This document shows, one piece after another, positions 1 to 11,975 of a DNA stretch of 64,000 bases. The position numbers were made by a program, and so were the translations under genes. The DNA comes from Letharia columbiana (lineage: Eukaryota; Ascomycota; Lecanoromycetes; Lecanorales; Parmeliaceae), in the NCBI RefSeq assembly GCF_014066305.1, contig NW_023501041.1:1178001-1242000 (forward strand). The letters run 5' to 3'. The notes below the pieces were generated by a model. The model did not search any database and was not told the origin of the DNA. It saw nothing but the letters and a program-made list of their open reading frames with translations. Positions within the stretch are counted from its first letter, which is position 1. Every line of letters begins with the position of its first letter.

Positions 1-3000
1 CGATTTTTTAAGGAATATTAAAAAAGTCTTCTATTTATTACTTAATATCTATTAAAACGATTATTACTTAATTAAGTATTCTATAAAAGACTTATACGAA
101 TACGCTAGTACATTATAAGAGAGCTCTATATAGCGAAATTCTAATCGATTATATATTAAATTAACTTTATATCTACTTTTTAATAAAGCGAGTAAGATAA
201 ATAAGATCGTTAATAAGTATAATAAATAGTTACCCGATAATTCTCTTAAGAATAAAATCTCGCCGAAGAAAAGAAGATAGTTAAATTAAGAATTAGACGA
301 TATAACTATAAATAAAATCGATAATACGTGGGATTTCTATAAGAATATAATAGACGAATAGCGAATAAATACTTTTCGAGGCCTCTTTAAAGGTTTAAAG
401 ACTTATTATAAGTACTTAAATTTAACTTCGAAGACCTCGTTTTTTAATATCTATTAATCAATTGCTTAGGGTATTAATACTTAATAATAATCTTAAATTA
501 AGTACTCTAAGCGCGTATAGCTAATTATTTTATATTATAATTATATTTAAAGCTATATAGCGCTATTAGCGAACCTCGCTATCGCCGTTAATAGGCCTAT
601 CAAATTTAGCTATATAGTATTATTATAGAGAAAACTACTACGTATCTTATATTAAGTTATTTAATATCGAAATAAGATTTCTACGCTTACGAATCGAAAG
701 GCCTCGACTAATTAAAGGGCTTTATTTAATTCTTTATTCATTTTAGATTTAATTTCTTTTTAGTCTTATAATTATATTAATTAATTATATTACTACTATT
801 TAATTATTTCTTTATTAATTCTCTTTATTTTTAAAACTTTTAATATCTATAAATATATACTATCGACGATATATTAGCGAGACGCTTAGAGTATAATATC
901 GCCGTCGCTATCGCCGTCGAAGAAAGATATTTTTAGAGATATATTAAAAAAAGTATATTAAACTATATTATTTCTTTAACTAGCCGTCTATCTAATTTCT
1001 AAAGTTATTTATATATATTACCTCTATCTACCTTTATATTAACTCTCTATCTATTCGCCGTTATTAATATATCGGCTAATAAAGATCTACTATCTATTTA
1101 CTTTTATTTCTTTATATTAAATATAATTCTAGTATTAGAACTTTTTCGCTTATAAAGCGTTATTATAATCTTCGTAATTAAGTCGACCTTTTTAGCCCTA
1201 TCCTCTTATACTTTTATTTCTATAGCCTTTTATCTATTTACCTTCGCTATAGTTTTCATATCTCTTATCTTCGTCTCTTTCGTCTCGTTTATTATATAAA
1301 TTCTTATTTATTTAATTACTTCTTTAGCTACTAAGACTTCTATCTTTTTCTTATTAATCTTAGTCTACTTTTTCTTCTTCGCCTACTCAACATTTAGTCT
1401 CTTATTAACTATAGCCGTTTTTTTAAGTTAACGTCTAATAAGAGAATAAAGCTTAAATTTATACTTATTTATCTAGTATAAATCTTATTTCGTTATTAAC
1501 GCTAAGAAGTCGTTAATAATAATAATAGTATTAGCTTATCTAGCCTATTTCTATACGATATTCGTATTTAAAAAGATATTTAATTTAGCAATATTAGTAA
1601 TATTAATCCTATTATATTTTTATTTATATTTCTCTTAATCTTACTTAAGTAATTTCTTACATATATTAGTTATCCTCGCGTTCGATATATAGTTTTTTAC
1701 GCTTATTAAGTCTTTAAATTATATATTTAAGATTCTTATAAATATAATTTTTTTATAATAATTATAGTATCCGATAGAATAAATCGTTATAATCGATTTA
1801 GTCTTATCGAAATACTCTAGAAAAAATTCTCGAATATAATTACTCTAAGGTTAATTAAGAATAATATATTATTCTTTTAATATATCCACTCGCTTTCTAG
1901 CTTATATTCTTTCTACCTCTATTATAAAAATAATTAAATTCTCGAGTAATAAACTAATTAGATTATTTTTAATAAATTATATAAAGTTACTATATAGATT
2001 TAATACTCGAGCTATATAACTAGCTCGCTATTATATACTTAAAAGAGAATAAATACCTTTAAATAATAATTACTATATAATAAGATATATATCGAGGTTA
2101 TTAATATTTATATTAAAAGCGTTTATAATAATAAGAAGTTTAACTATCGAATTTAATCTCTTAAATTTAATAGCTATAATTTTTAACTCCTCTTTATCTA
2201 TTTCACTATTATAAATACGAAAAAGTCTTTTTACCTCTCTTTTTATTTAATCTATATTAAGATATTATCGAGTTAACTAATTAATAATATTATAATCGAG
2301 TATAATATAATTAATATATAAAATTATCTTAGTAGATATATAATTCGATAACTATATTAAAAAACGAAGATCTTTAAACGAGTTCGATTTATATTATAGA
2401 GGCTTAATACTAAGTATAATATTCTCGCGATTAATAAAAATCTTTATAACCTCGATAAGCGTATCGTTTATAAAACTAATACGCGATCGATAGATATTTA
2501 ATATCTAATCGTCTAATATAATTAAAGTCTTAAATTATAATATATTAAAAGTTAATATTCTTATTTTATAAAGTTTACTATAATTAGAATAAAAGCTATC
2601 GTTCTATTATTATATTATATATATCTCGTTAATAGTAATAAGATTAAATCGCGAGATAAATCTTATATTCTTTATAATAATCGTATGAAAGTTCTTATTA
2701 TCTATAAAGATCTCGAAATTAATAAGAATATATATATAGATATCGCTAGCGATATTATATAGATTTTTATTCTTATTAATCTAAGTATTTAGAATAAAGA
2801 CGCTAATATTAAATAACGTATTAATCTTTAATTATTAATTTAACTTTAATATATTAAATAAATATACGAGAATCGCTATATTACCCGATTTTAATAGAAG
2901 TAGAGAGTAAAAAATAAGACTCTTTTTAAAGCCCGTTTTCGCTATTAGAATAGCGTCTTTATCGTTAAATAAATAGCGAATCGTATATATCTATTCCTTT

Positions 3001-3037
3001 TTAAGCCTATTTTTAATCTTATTAAGATTTACCTATT
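1..3037. other. AT-rich RIP-degraded DNA, no gene
   Basis: No reading frame of useful length survives on either strand. The stretch is dominated by TpA with very few CpA/TpG, while CpG remains, which is the RIP pattern. The minus strand between about 1900 and 2750 still looks like decayed coding sequence (long runs between stops), but I could not match it to a transposon family. It is probably one or more dead transposable elements. Confidence 0.7.
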
Positions 3038-3606
3038 CATCTGCAAATCTAAAAAGTTCCTGTAAAATTTGAAATTGCTGATCGCGCGTATGTCGTGGAA
3101 ATTATAAAATCCGTTGAATTAGTAAATCTGATTAGAATTCGCTTAAATTTCGTCGGTTTAGTAATTATCTTAATCTTTTCTATTAGTTCTACCAATTTAG
3201 TAGTAATACGTATAAAAAAAGAAAAGTTCTAATAATCGACGTTGCGACGGTAAGGTTTTACGATAACGAGTATCAACGTCAACTTAAATTTGGCTACGAA
3301 ATTGAATAATTTAATAAAATTAGTCGCGTAGATAATACTCTAATATGGCGTATAATAATACGTATATTAATAATAATATATATTAATATTATATATATAT
3401 AGAATAGTACTTAGAGTGTATTAAAGTGCATTACGCAAAATTTTTAAAGTTACTAAAAATTTTTTAAAGTTGCTAAACTAATAGAACTAATAGAAAGAGT
3501 TAGACATAGATAAAGTCTGCTTAATAGACTAAATCGTGCTAAATCGTGCTTATAATACGGACTCGGCGGAAATCGTGCGGAAATTCACTTTTCAGATTTA
3601 TAGATG
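3038..3606. mobile_element. MITE-like inverted-repeat element, copy 1 (RIP-affected)
   Basis: A 569-bp segment with imperfect terminal inverted repeats: CATCTGCAAATCTAAAAAG at the left end and, reading inward on the other strand, CATCTATAAATCTGAAAAG at the right end. It is homologous, in reverse orientation, to 18609-19198 along its whole length. For example, the GGCGGAAATCGTGCGG block near 3568 matches the reverse complement of the segment near 18633. It has no coding capacity. An internal palindrome-rich AT stretch lies around 3350-3410. It is less AT-biased than its flanks. I could not fix a target-site duplication. A non-autonomous DNA transposon is the simplest reading. Confidence 0.6.
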
Positions 3607-4590
3607 TTATTATTAATTTTATAAGACGATTAGAGTATAATATTACTCGCTCTTTATATTAATTATATATTTCGAGATATAGATTATAGCGTAATTAGTC
3701 TCTATTATTATATTAAAGATAAAATAATAAATATTAAAATTTAAAGTAATATAAGAGAGAGTATTAATATTACTAGTAATATATAAATCGTTATTAAGAT
3801 TATTATAACTACTCGACTCTTTCGCGCTTATATAATACTTAGAATTTTATTCTTTCGTAAGCGAAGAAGGGTTTATATCGTTATATATAATTTAAGATTA
3901 TATATAAACGTTAAAATATTCTTTTTTTTACTTTTATGCTCGGGAATCAAATATATAACTTTTTTTCTTTACTTCAGAACTGGTCCGCCAAATATTTTAA
4001 AACTTCGTATTCGTTAGAAGAAAGAATATATTTATAAGTTATAAAGAGATTAGTATATATAATTCGAAAATATCTCGCTATTATTATCGAAGAGAAAATC
4101 GCGTATCTAAGCGCCTCTTATAGTCTTTTTATTCGCTTAAATTTATTTTAAACGCGTTAAGCGTATTAAAATTATTTAAGATATATATTTTATACTCCCT
4201 TTAACTTCTAAGTAATATATCTTCGAGTTAATAAATATATATATAGGGGGGATAACTTTAATACTCGATTTTTATTAGATAATAATACGATTAAACTTAT
4301 AATTTAATTATTACACCCGACTCGTTATATAATCTTTTAATAATACTAAATACAATACGTTATTATCTAGAATTTAATTATTAAAGAATAATCGACTAAA
4401 GATAGATATTATAATCGTTAGCGAAGAATACGTATTTAAATAAGCTTATATAATAATAACGAGCTATTTAATTATAATAAAAAGTTTATATACTTATTTA
4501 GCGACCTCGAAAGGTCTATTAACCTCTTAATTAATATTAAAAGACTATATAATAATAATTAAAAAAATAGAGAAAGTCGCGATATTCAGA
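3607..4590. other. AT-rich degraded DNA, no gene
   Basis: Heavily RIP-like sequence with no usable frame. A small less-mutated patch lies near 3935-4010 (it retains TGCTCGGGAATC and ACTGGTCCGCC). It is too short to classify. Confidence 0.6.
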
Positions 4591-4780
4591 TAACGGGGTG
4601 ATTATTACGATAGGCCTATATAAATTAACGGTCTATATAGCGATTCGGGGGTTTTCTACTTAGACTCTAAGGGAGGGGTATATCGTAATAAGCTTGCGAT
4701 ATAATTAGTCCCCGAAGCGAGGTACAAGTATAAGGCTGGCTATAGATATCTCGACTAGCCGTAAGTCTAAATTACTAAGA
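4591..4780. mobile_element. GC-richer island, possible solo LTR or insertion in repeat B3
   Basis: About 190 bp with clearly higher GC than its surroundings. It begins near TAACGGGGTG and ends near ATTACTAAGA. The adjoining B copy diverges from the other B copies exactly at 4780/4781, so this looks like foreign sequence joined to B. It contains a GGCTA...TAGCC hairpin around 4737-4760 and a CAAG at 4725-4728 that resembles the reverse complement of the B 3' terminus. It could therefore alternatively include the true B3 end. No TG...CA termini with a duplication could be fixed, so the solo-LTR reading is only a possibility. Confidence 0.3.
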
Positions 4781-6105
4781 CTAAGCCGTATTCTTAATAA
4801 TAATAATCTTATTACCGTTTAATTTCTTCGTAATATTCTCCGTAGTATTCTCCGTAGTATTCTCCGTAGTGTTCTTCGTAGTATTCTTTATATTTATCTA
4901 TTATAGTTTCTTCTTTTACTTCTTCTCTTATAGAGTATTAGATTAAGTAACTAGCTAAGTGACTAACTAAGTAAATAACTAAGTAACTAGTTAATAATTT
5001 AACTAAGTAAATTACTAAGCTAATAAGATAAATAGTATTAACTAAGCGACTAAGAAATATAGTTAAAATAGGGTGATAAAGAATAGATTAAGAAGGAAGA
5101 CGCGTTTTAGAAGATAGTATCGCTGGGTTAGAAGATATTATCGCTGGCTTAAGAGAAGTATATAGAGAAGAACAATAACTATAAAGCCGTTTAGGCTTTT
5201 TTTAAAAGTCTTTTAATACGTTTATAAGTAATAGTAGATAGCTATTAAGCTTACGGCCTCGATTGCTAATAGTAGCGAATTCGTTAAGAGATAGTCTAAA
5301 AGCGTTAATAGGGGCTCTAAGAGGCGAATAAAAGGGGTGTATATGCCTAAAGCGTTTAGTAACGTTTCCGCGAGGGATAGAGTAATAAAGAACGAATTAA
5401 GAAGAAAGACGCGTCTTGAAAGATAGTATCGCTAGGTTAAAAGATATTATCGCTGACTTAAGAGGAGTATATAGAGGAGAACGATAACTGTAAATCCGTT
5501 CGAACTCTTTTTAAAGATCTTCTAACGCGTTTATAAATAGTAGTAGATAGCTATTAAGCTTACGGCCTCGATTATTAATAATAGCGAATTTATTAAGAGG
5601 TAGTCTAGGGGCGTTAATAGAGGCTCTAAGAGGCGAGTAAAATAGATATATATATCTAAAGCGTTTAGTAACGTTTCCGCGAGGGATATCGAGAATAATT
5701 ATATTTATATTAGTAAATTAATAGAATAGTAGAAGAAGAATAGTTACACAAACAGGTGGAAGGATTATTATTTAATCTCGAACGTATCTAGTATAATTAC
5801 TATATTTAAATATTAATTTAATTCACTAATAGTAGACTAAACTTTATTATTTTTATAGCGTTAGAAAGCGTAAAGCGAGCTTTATAATTTAAGAAATTAT
5901 AAAGTAATTATATCTATCGTAAGCTAAGTATCTTAAAGTATAAGACTTTTATATATAAATTTTTAATAAGAAGACGTAAGAGGATTATCGAGCTAATTTA
6001 GTTAATCTAACTAAAGAGCGTAGTAACTCTAAATTAATAATTAACTATATATATAAATTTAAGATTTTCTAGTTTAGCTCTATCTTATTCTTTTATATAT
6101 ACTAA
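4781..6105 (-). mobile_element. Helitron-like repeat B, copy 3 (minus strand, RIP-affected)
   Basis: Reverse-orientation copy of the repeat seen at 9453-11886 and 57550-59689. The 5' terminus, read on the minus strand, is TTAGTATATATAAAAG at 6105, preceded by A. The order of blocks is the same as in the other copies: an AACGCGTT-type block, a duplicated block of about 300 bp (5100-5400 and 5400-5700), and the repeat-rich 3' part. The 3' end is uncertain: B homology stops at about 4781, but a CTTG-like end is also present at 4725. It shares the Copia-C junction at its 5' side. It carries no transposase or helicase frame, so it is non-autonomous. Confidence 0.55.
4829..4888. repeat. 12-bp minisatellite, 5 units
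   Basis: Five consecutive 12-bp units of the form CGTAGTATTCTC with single-base variants. On the minus strand they would read as Glu-Tyr-Tyr-Gly-type tetrapeptides. The array lies inside B3 at the position where B1 has its GGAGAACACTGCGGAGAA block, so it is a local expansion of that cassette. Confidence 0.8.
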
Positions 6106-9100
6106 TTAATTTTATTAATTTTAAATTTAAAGCTAGCGAAGATATCTTTAATTCTTTAAGCGATATTAAGCTATTTAATCTTTATATTAAGAAGTTTATT
6201 ATATCTACTTTATAATTATTCTTAAAATCTTTTTTTAAATTTATTATCTTATCTAAAATAATAGTTAAATTATTATTACTAAGGTATCGTCGTTATTATT
6301 CTTTTTATTAATATTTTATATATTTTTATTTAAACTATTTTTTAGCGATAATAAATTTAAATAATTAATTATAATATTTTATAATTAATATTTAACTTTA
6401 ATTTAATAAAAGTAGTTTTTCTCTAATCTCTATCGCTATTCTAAAATCTAGTATAAGATATATTAAATAGAGATAAGATATTAAAGGCTAATTAATATTT
6501 AAAAAAAATTATTTTTTATTAAAATTATAAAGCTTAAAACTTATATAACTATTTTCTAATATCTTAAATATAGTAATTATTAGCTTATCGAGATTAATTA
6601 TAATAACGAAGATTCTTAGATAATATTAAATATTATTATTAAATATTATAAGCTTAAGAGCTTCGAGCTTTATACGAAGCTAATTCGCTAATTACTTAAT
6701 ATTATTTTTACTTTTAAAAAGAATATTTATTAATATAAAAAGAATTTTTATAAAATTATTATTAAAATCGCTAATCTATATAAATCGCTCGCTTTATTAA
6801 AATCTTTTCTAATTTAACTCTTTCTTATAAAACTTAAGAATTCTTTTAATATCTTTATAATTATTTATATCTAAATTTATAAGCTATATAATAATAAAGC
6901 TATTAAATTTAATAAGATTATCTATATTACGATAAATAAAGAGATTTATCTATTATTATTTAAAGATAATAATATTATTATATACGTTATTTATAATAAT
7001 AGCGATAAAAATAAAAATAAGTAATTCGCTAAATATTATAAAATTAACGATTTAAAAGCTAATCGCGAAATTTATCTTTTATATAAAATCGTTAAATATA
7101 AATTTAAATATTCTCTCGCTAAATACTAAATTAAATTCTTTTATTTAAAATTTAAAAAATTTATATTAAATAAAGAAAAGAAGAAGAAGACTTATATTAT
7201 TATAATTAATTTTAATAATATAAGAAAAAATTCTAATATTAAATGTAAGCGTATCGAAGAGATACTTTTTAATATCTCTATTCTAGAGAAGAATAAGTAT
7301 CTTAATATTAACTATATCTTTCTAAAAGAATTAAATTCGATTATATATTATATAAATTCTAATCTTAACGATTTTAATATTTTTAATATAGCTAATAATA
7401 AGAAAGTTATTAATTTAATAATTATCGATTTTAATTTAAAATATAATCTAATAACTATTAACTTTATTAATCTATACTCTTATATAATAATAAACTCTAA
7501 TTACTCTTATTATTTCTTTACTAATTATTCGATATTTATTATTTATAAAAAGATCTACTCTTATTCTATTCGCGATATTAAAAATAATTAAATTTAATCT
7601 CTTAATCGCGATATTATTAATTTAAATTATTTTATTTAAGATAAGCGTATAATTATTATCATCTTATTTAATATTTTATATATATTTAATATAGATATTA
7701 ATCTTCTTTTTATTAATAAACTCTTAAATTTTAATATTATAATTATCTTTTATAAGACTAACTACGCTTTAATTAAAGATAATCTAAAGCTTATAAATAC
7801 TTATAATTAAGATTTTTTTTTTAACCTCTAGAATAATTTAAATAATATCTTAATAATATATAATATTTCTTTAAATCTAATTTATTAACTTTAATATACT
7901 TATATAGATTATTTAAATTAATAAAATCTAAATAAGCTTCTTATAATAATAATAGATATAAATTTTATTAAGAATATCGCGAATAAGTATATTTATAAAT
8001 ATTATATTATAAAGCGTTAGAAGATTATTCTTTATATTAATTTTATTATATTCGATATATAATTAAGTGAATTTATTTATAGCGATTTTATAAAGTTTTT
8101 ATTTTTTACTAGTTTTAATAATTATAAATACTTTATAATATTTAAAAATAATTTTATCTTTTACTCTAAAGTCTATTATATTTATTATAAGAATAAAATC
8201 TTCGTTATATTTTTATAATTTAAGATTTATCTTAAATTATATAATTATAAAATCTCTTATATTCGCTTTAATAATAAAGGCGAGTATATATTTAAAGTCT
8301 TTCTTAACTATCTCACTCTATCGAATATTAAATAAAAACTTACTATTTTTAATAATTTTTAGATAAATAATATAATTAAGCGTTTTAAATAAACCTTACT
8401 ATATAAAATATATTTTATCTTTTTAAACTTTAATCTTAATAAATTCTTTTAATCTAAAATTATTATTATCGCTAATTATTTAATAATATAATTATCTAAT
8501 ATTAAAATTATTATAATCTCTTTTAAGGCCTTTTATTAACGAAAATCTATTCTTTTCTATTTATATATAATTAATTTTATTATTTACGCGATAAAATAAA
8601 TTTAGAAGAAGTTTATAGATTAAAGTAAAAAGTATATACTATTAAGATATAAAGAGGAGTATATCTTTTAATTATATAATCTTATTAAGAAAAGAATTAT
8701 TTACGTTAATAGCGTATACTTCGTAAAAAAATAATCTCTAATTATAAATTTAAAAAAGAAATTAAGGTTTATAAGCTCTCGAATAAATAATAATATTTAA
8801 TAATACTAATATTCGCTATAGAGAAAGTATTAAATAAATAACGTATTACTAATATTTCGAAAGATATTAAATCTAAAGACGTTATATCTATAATTAAAAT
8901 AATTATTAAATCTTTAACGACTTTAAGATCTTTAATATTTATAAAATTAAGATTAAATTTTCTCTAACTAGCTAATAAATTAATATCTTCGCGGAGATTT
9001 ATATAAGAGTTTTTAATATAATAAATTTAATTAATTACGTAAGAGCTCTTAGCTTAAATATTTTTAATCTAAATAACTTAATCTACTTAATTAAATATTA

Positions 9101-9452
9101 TATTTATATTTATATTAATAATTCGATTTATATTATCTATATAAGAAATTTCCTTAAACTTAAATTTATTATTTATTATTATCGAAGTTATATAAACTAT
9201 CTATAAAGATTATAAATTAAACGCTATTTAAAGAGTATTATATAATTATTTAAATCTTATAATTTTAAATCTATAAAATCTATTCTCTAATTCTCTTTCG
9301 AGAACCTTTATAATATTTATCTTACTTATAAATTATATTAATAAATTAAATATTTTTAAATCTATTATTTATAAATAGATTATATTTAATTAACTATTTT
9401 AAATAAATTAAAAACTTTTTATAAAGAATAAATATAAATCTTTTATAGATAA
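6106..9452 (+). mobile_element. Copia-type retrotransposon remnant C, gag to integrase/RT part
   Basis: Plus-strand, collinear with the reverse complement of the Copia element at 17671-25429 (its roughly 24.1-20.8 kb part), for example 6900-7100 against about 23.2-23.4 kb. The frame is destroyed by RIP, but the integrase core is still legible near 8250-8312 as RFNNKGEYIFKVFLNYL, the Copia DNGGE region with D changed to N. The element lacks both LTRs here. Its left end abuts repeat B3, and it is interrupted at 9452/9453 by repeat B2, resuming at 11887. It is non-functional. Confidence 0.65.
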
Positions 9453-11886
9453 TTAGTATATATAATAGAATAAGATAGAGCTAAGCTTGAAAATCTTAAA
9501 TTTATATATATAGCTAATTATTAATTCGAGTTCTATACGCTTTTTAATTAAACCGACTAAGTTAGCCCGATAGCTCTCTCGTATCTCTCTTATTAAAAAT
9601 TTATATATAGAAGTTTTATACTTTAAAGTACTTAGCTTACGATATATATAGTTACTTTATAATTCCTCAAATTATAAAGCTCGCTTTACGCTTTCTAACG
9701 CTATAAAAATTATAAAGTTTAATCTACTATTAATAAATTAAATAAATATTTAAATATAATAATTATAGTAGTTATATTAGACGCGTTCGAAATCGAATAA
9801 TAATTCTTCTATCTATTTGTTATTCTTTTACTATTCTATTAATTCTATTAATTCTATTAATTCTATTAATTTCATTAATATAAATATAATCGTCTTCGAT
9901 ACCCCTCGCTTAAAGGTTACTTAATATCTTAGATATATATATCTCTTTTACTCGCCTCTTAGAGCCCCTATTAACGCCCTTAAATTATCTCTTAACGAAT
10001 TCGCTATTATTAATAATCGAGGCCGTAAGCGAATCTAATAGTTATTTACTACTATTTATAAACGCGTTAGAAGATCTTTAAAAAGAGCTCGAACGGATTT
10101 ATAGTTATCGTTTTTTTCTATATACTCCTCTTAAGTTAGCGATGGTGTCTTCTAATTTAGCGATACTACCTCTTAAAACGCGTCTTTCTTCTCTACCCGT
10201 TCTTTATTACTCTCTTTTAAAGCCTCTTAACGCGTATTAGATTCTAAATATCGTTCTTAGACTATCTCTCGACGAATTTATTACTATTAATAATCGAGGC
10301 CGTAAGCGAGCTTAATAGCTATCTACTACTACTTATAAACGCGTTAAGAAATTCTTAAAAAGAGCTCTTACTCAGCTAGTTACTTAGTCTAATATTCTAT
10401 AAGAGAAGAAGTAAGAGAAGAAACTATAATAGATAAATGCGGAGAATACTACGAAGAATATTACGAAGAAACTAAGCGGTAATAAGACTCTTAGCATTAA
10501 GAATACGACTTAACTCTTTAAGATCTCACGTTATATACTCTCTACGATTTCATATTAAATTATTACTTAGTAAGCGGAGAATATTACTATAACTTAGTCT
10601 ATTATCTCTACTATATTAAGAAGTAAGAGAAGAATCTATAATAGACGAATACGAAGAATATTACGAAGAATATTACGAAGATAGTTATCAGTAATAGTAA
10701 TATAATAAACTTACTCTTTACGATCTTATATTAATTTACTTAGTTAGTATAAGAGAAGTTAATATAGTAGACGAATACGAAGAATACTACGAAGAAACTA
10801 AGTAATAATAAGATTATTATCATTAAAAATACGACTTAGCTCTCTAAGATCTTATCTTATATTAGTTATTTACTTAGTTAGTTACTTAGCTAGTTACTTA
10901 ATCTAATACTCTCTCTATAAGAGAAGAAGTAAGAGAAGAAACTATAATAGATAAATGCGAAGAATACTATTAAGAAATTAAGCGATAATAAGACTATTAT
11001 CGTTAAGAATATAACTTAGCTCTTTAAGATTTTACGTTATATTAATTATTTACTTAGTTAGCTACTTAGCTAGCTACTTAATTTAATACTCTATAAGAGA
11101 AGAAGTAAGAGAAGAAACTATAATAGGTAAATGCGGAGAATATTATAAAGAAATTAAGCGGTAATAAGATTATTATTATTAAGAACACGGCTTAGCTCTC
11201 TAAGATCCCACGTTATATTAGTTATTTACTTAGTTAATTACTTAGCTAGTTACTTAATCTAATACTCTATAAGAGAAGAAGTAAGAGAAGAAACTATAAT
11301 AGGTAAATATAGAGAATACTACGGAGAAATTAAGCGGTAATAAGGTTATTATCGTTAAAAACACGGCTTAGCTCTTTAAGATCCCACGTTATATACTCTC
11401 TACGATTCTATATTAAATTATTACTTAGTAAGCGGAGAATACTACTATAACTTAACCTACGATTATAGTTAATTAGGCCTCTATAGAAGAAATATTAGAC
11501 GATATATATTTAAACGAATTAAAATCGTTCGATATTTACAGCTATTTCATTATTCGAAAGATTTTACTACGATAGAAGATAATGTGGAATTCACACCACT
11601 AATTAATATGTTATCTCTATTTCTTTCCGATATTTCGATACTTCTTACTATAAGAATATGGCCTTTCTCTATTTTTTATAGATAATTATTACGAATTAAT
11701 TCTTTACACTTAATACACCTTCCTAATTAGGCCTTAGCGCGCCTCTCTTCGTATATATATATCTATATATAGGTTAAAAACGTATAGCAAGCGATTAGAG
11801 TTCGATTTAACTTAGGGCTAGGGCTAAAATTCGATTTAACTTAGAAAAATCCAACTTTATAAATTTAATTCATAAGCCTTTACTTG
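9453..11886 (+). mobile_element. Helitron-like repeat B, copy 2 (RIP-affected)
   Basis: A 2434-bp insertion beginning TTAGTATATATA and ending TTTACTTG. Joining its flanks (TAGATAA before, TAATACTTAATATC after) regenerates exactly the uninterrupted sequence of the homologous Copia copy near 20.80-20.83 kb. There is therefore no target-site duplication, and the insertion lies between A and T. Eleven bases before the 3' end is a near-perfect palindrome around 11862-11880 (TTATAAATT/AATTCATAA, one mismatch of RIP type). TC...CTRR-like ends, a subterminal hairpin and A/T insertion are Helitron hallmarks; the terminal CTTG departs from canonical CTRR. Internal blocks repeat in tandem (9900-10120 and 10200-10370; several copies of the AAGAGAAGAA...AAGCGGTAATAAG unit between 10400 and 11350). 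Confidence 0.65.
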
Positions 11887-11975
11887 TAATACTTAATATC
11901 TTATCTAGATATCTTTTAAGATATATTATTATATTATAAGTATAAGTATAAGATTTTAATAATAAAAGTTATAAT
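11887..11975 (+). mobile_element. Continuation of Copia remnant C after the B2 insertion
   Basis: Starts TAATACTTAATATC, the exact continuation of the Copia sequence broken off at 9452. Similarity to the reverse complement of about 20.83-20.70 kb fades by about 11975. It marks the far side of the B2 insertion. Confidence 0.55.

Noticed and set aside
4781..11886. B3 and B2 as the two long terminal inverted repeats of one large element
   Set aside because: B2 lies inside the Copia sequence with an exact empty site and B occurs alone elsewhere (57550-59689), so they are independent insertions.
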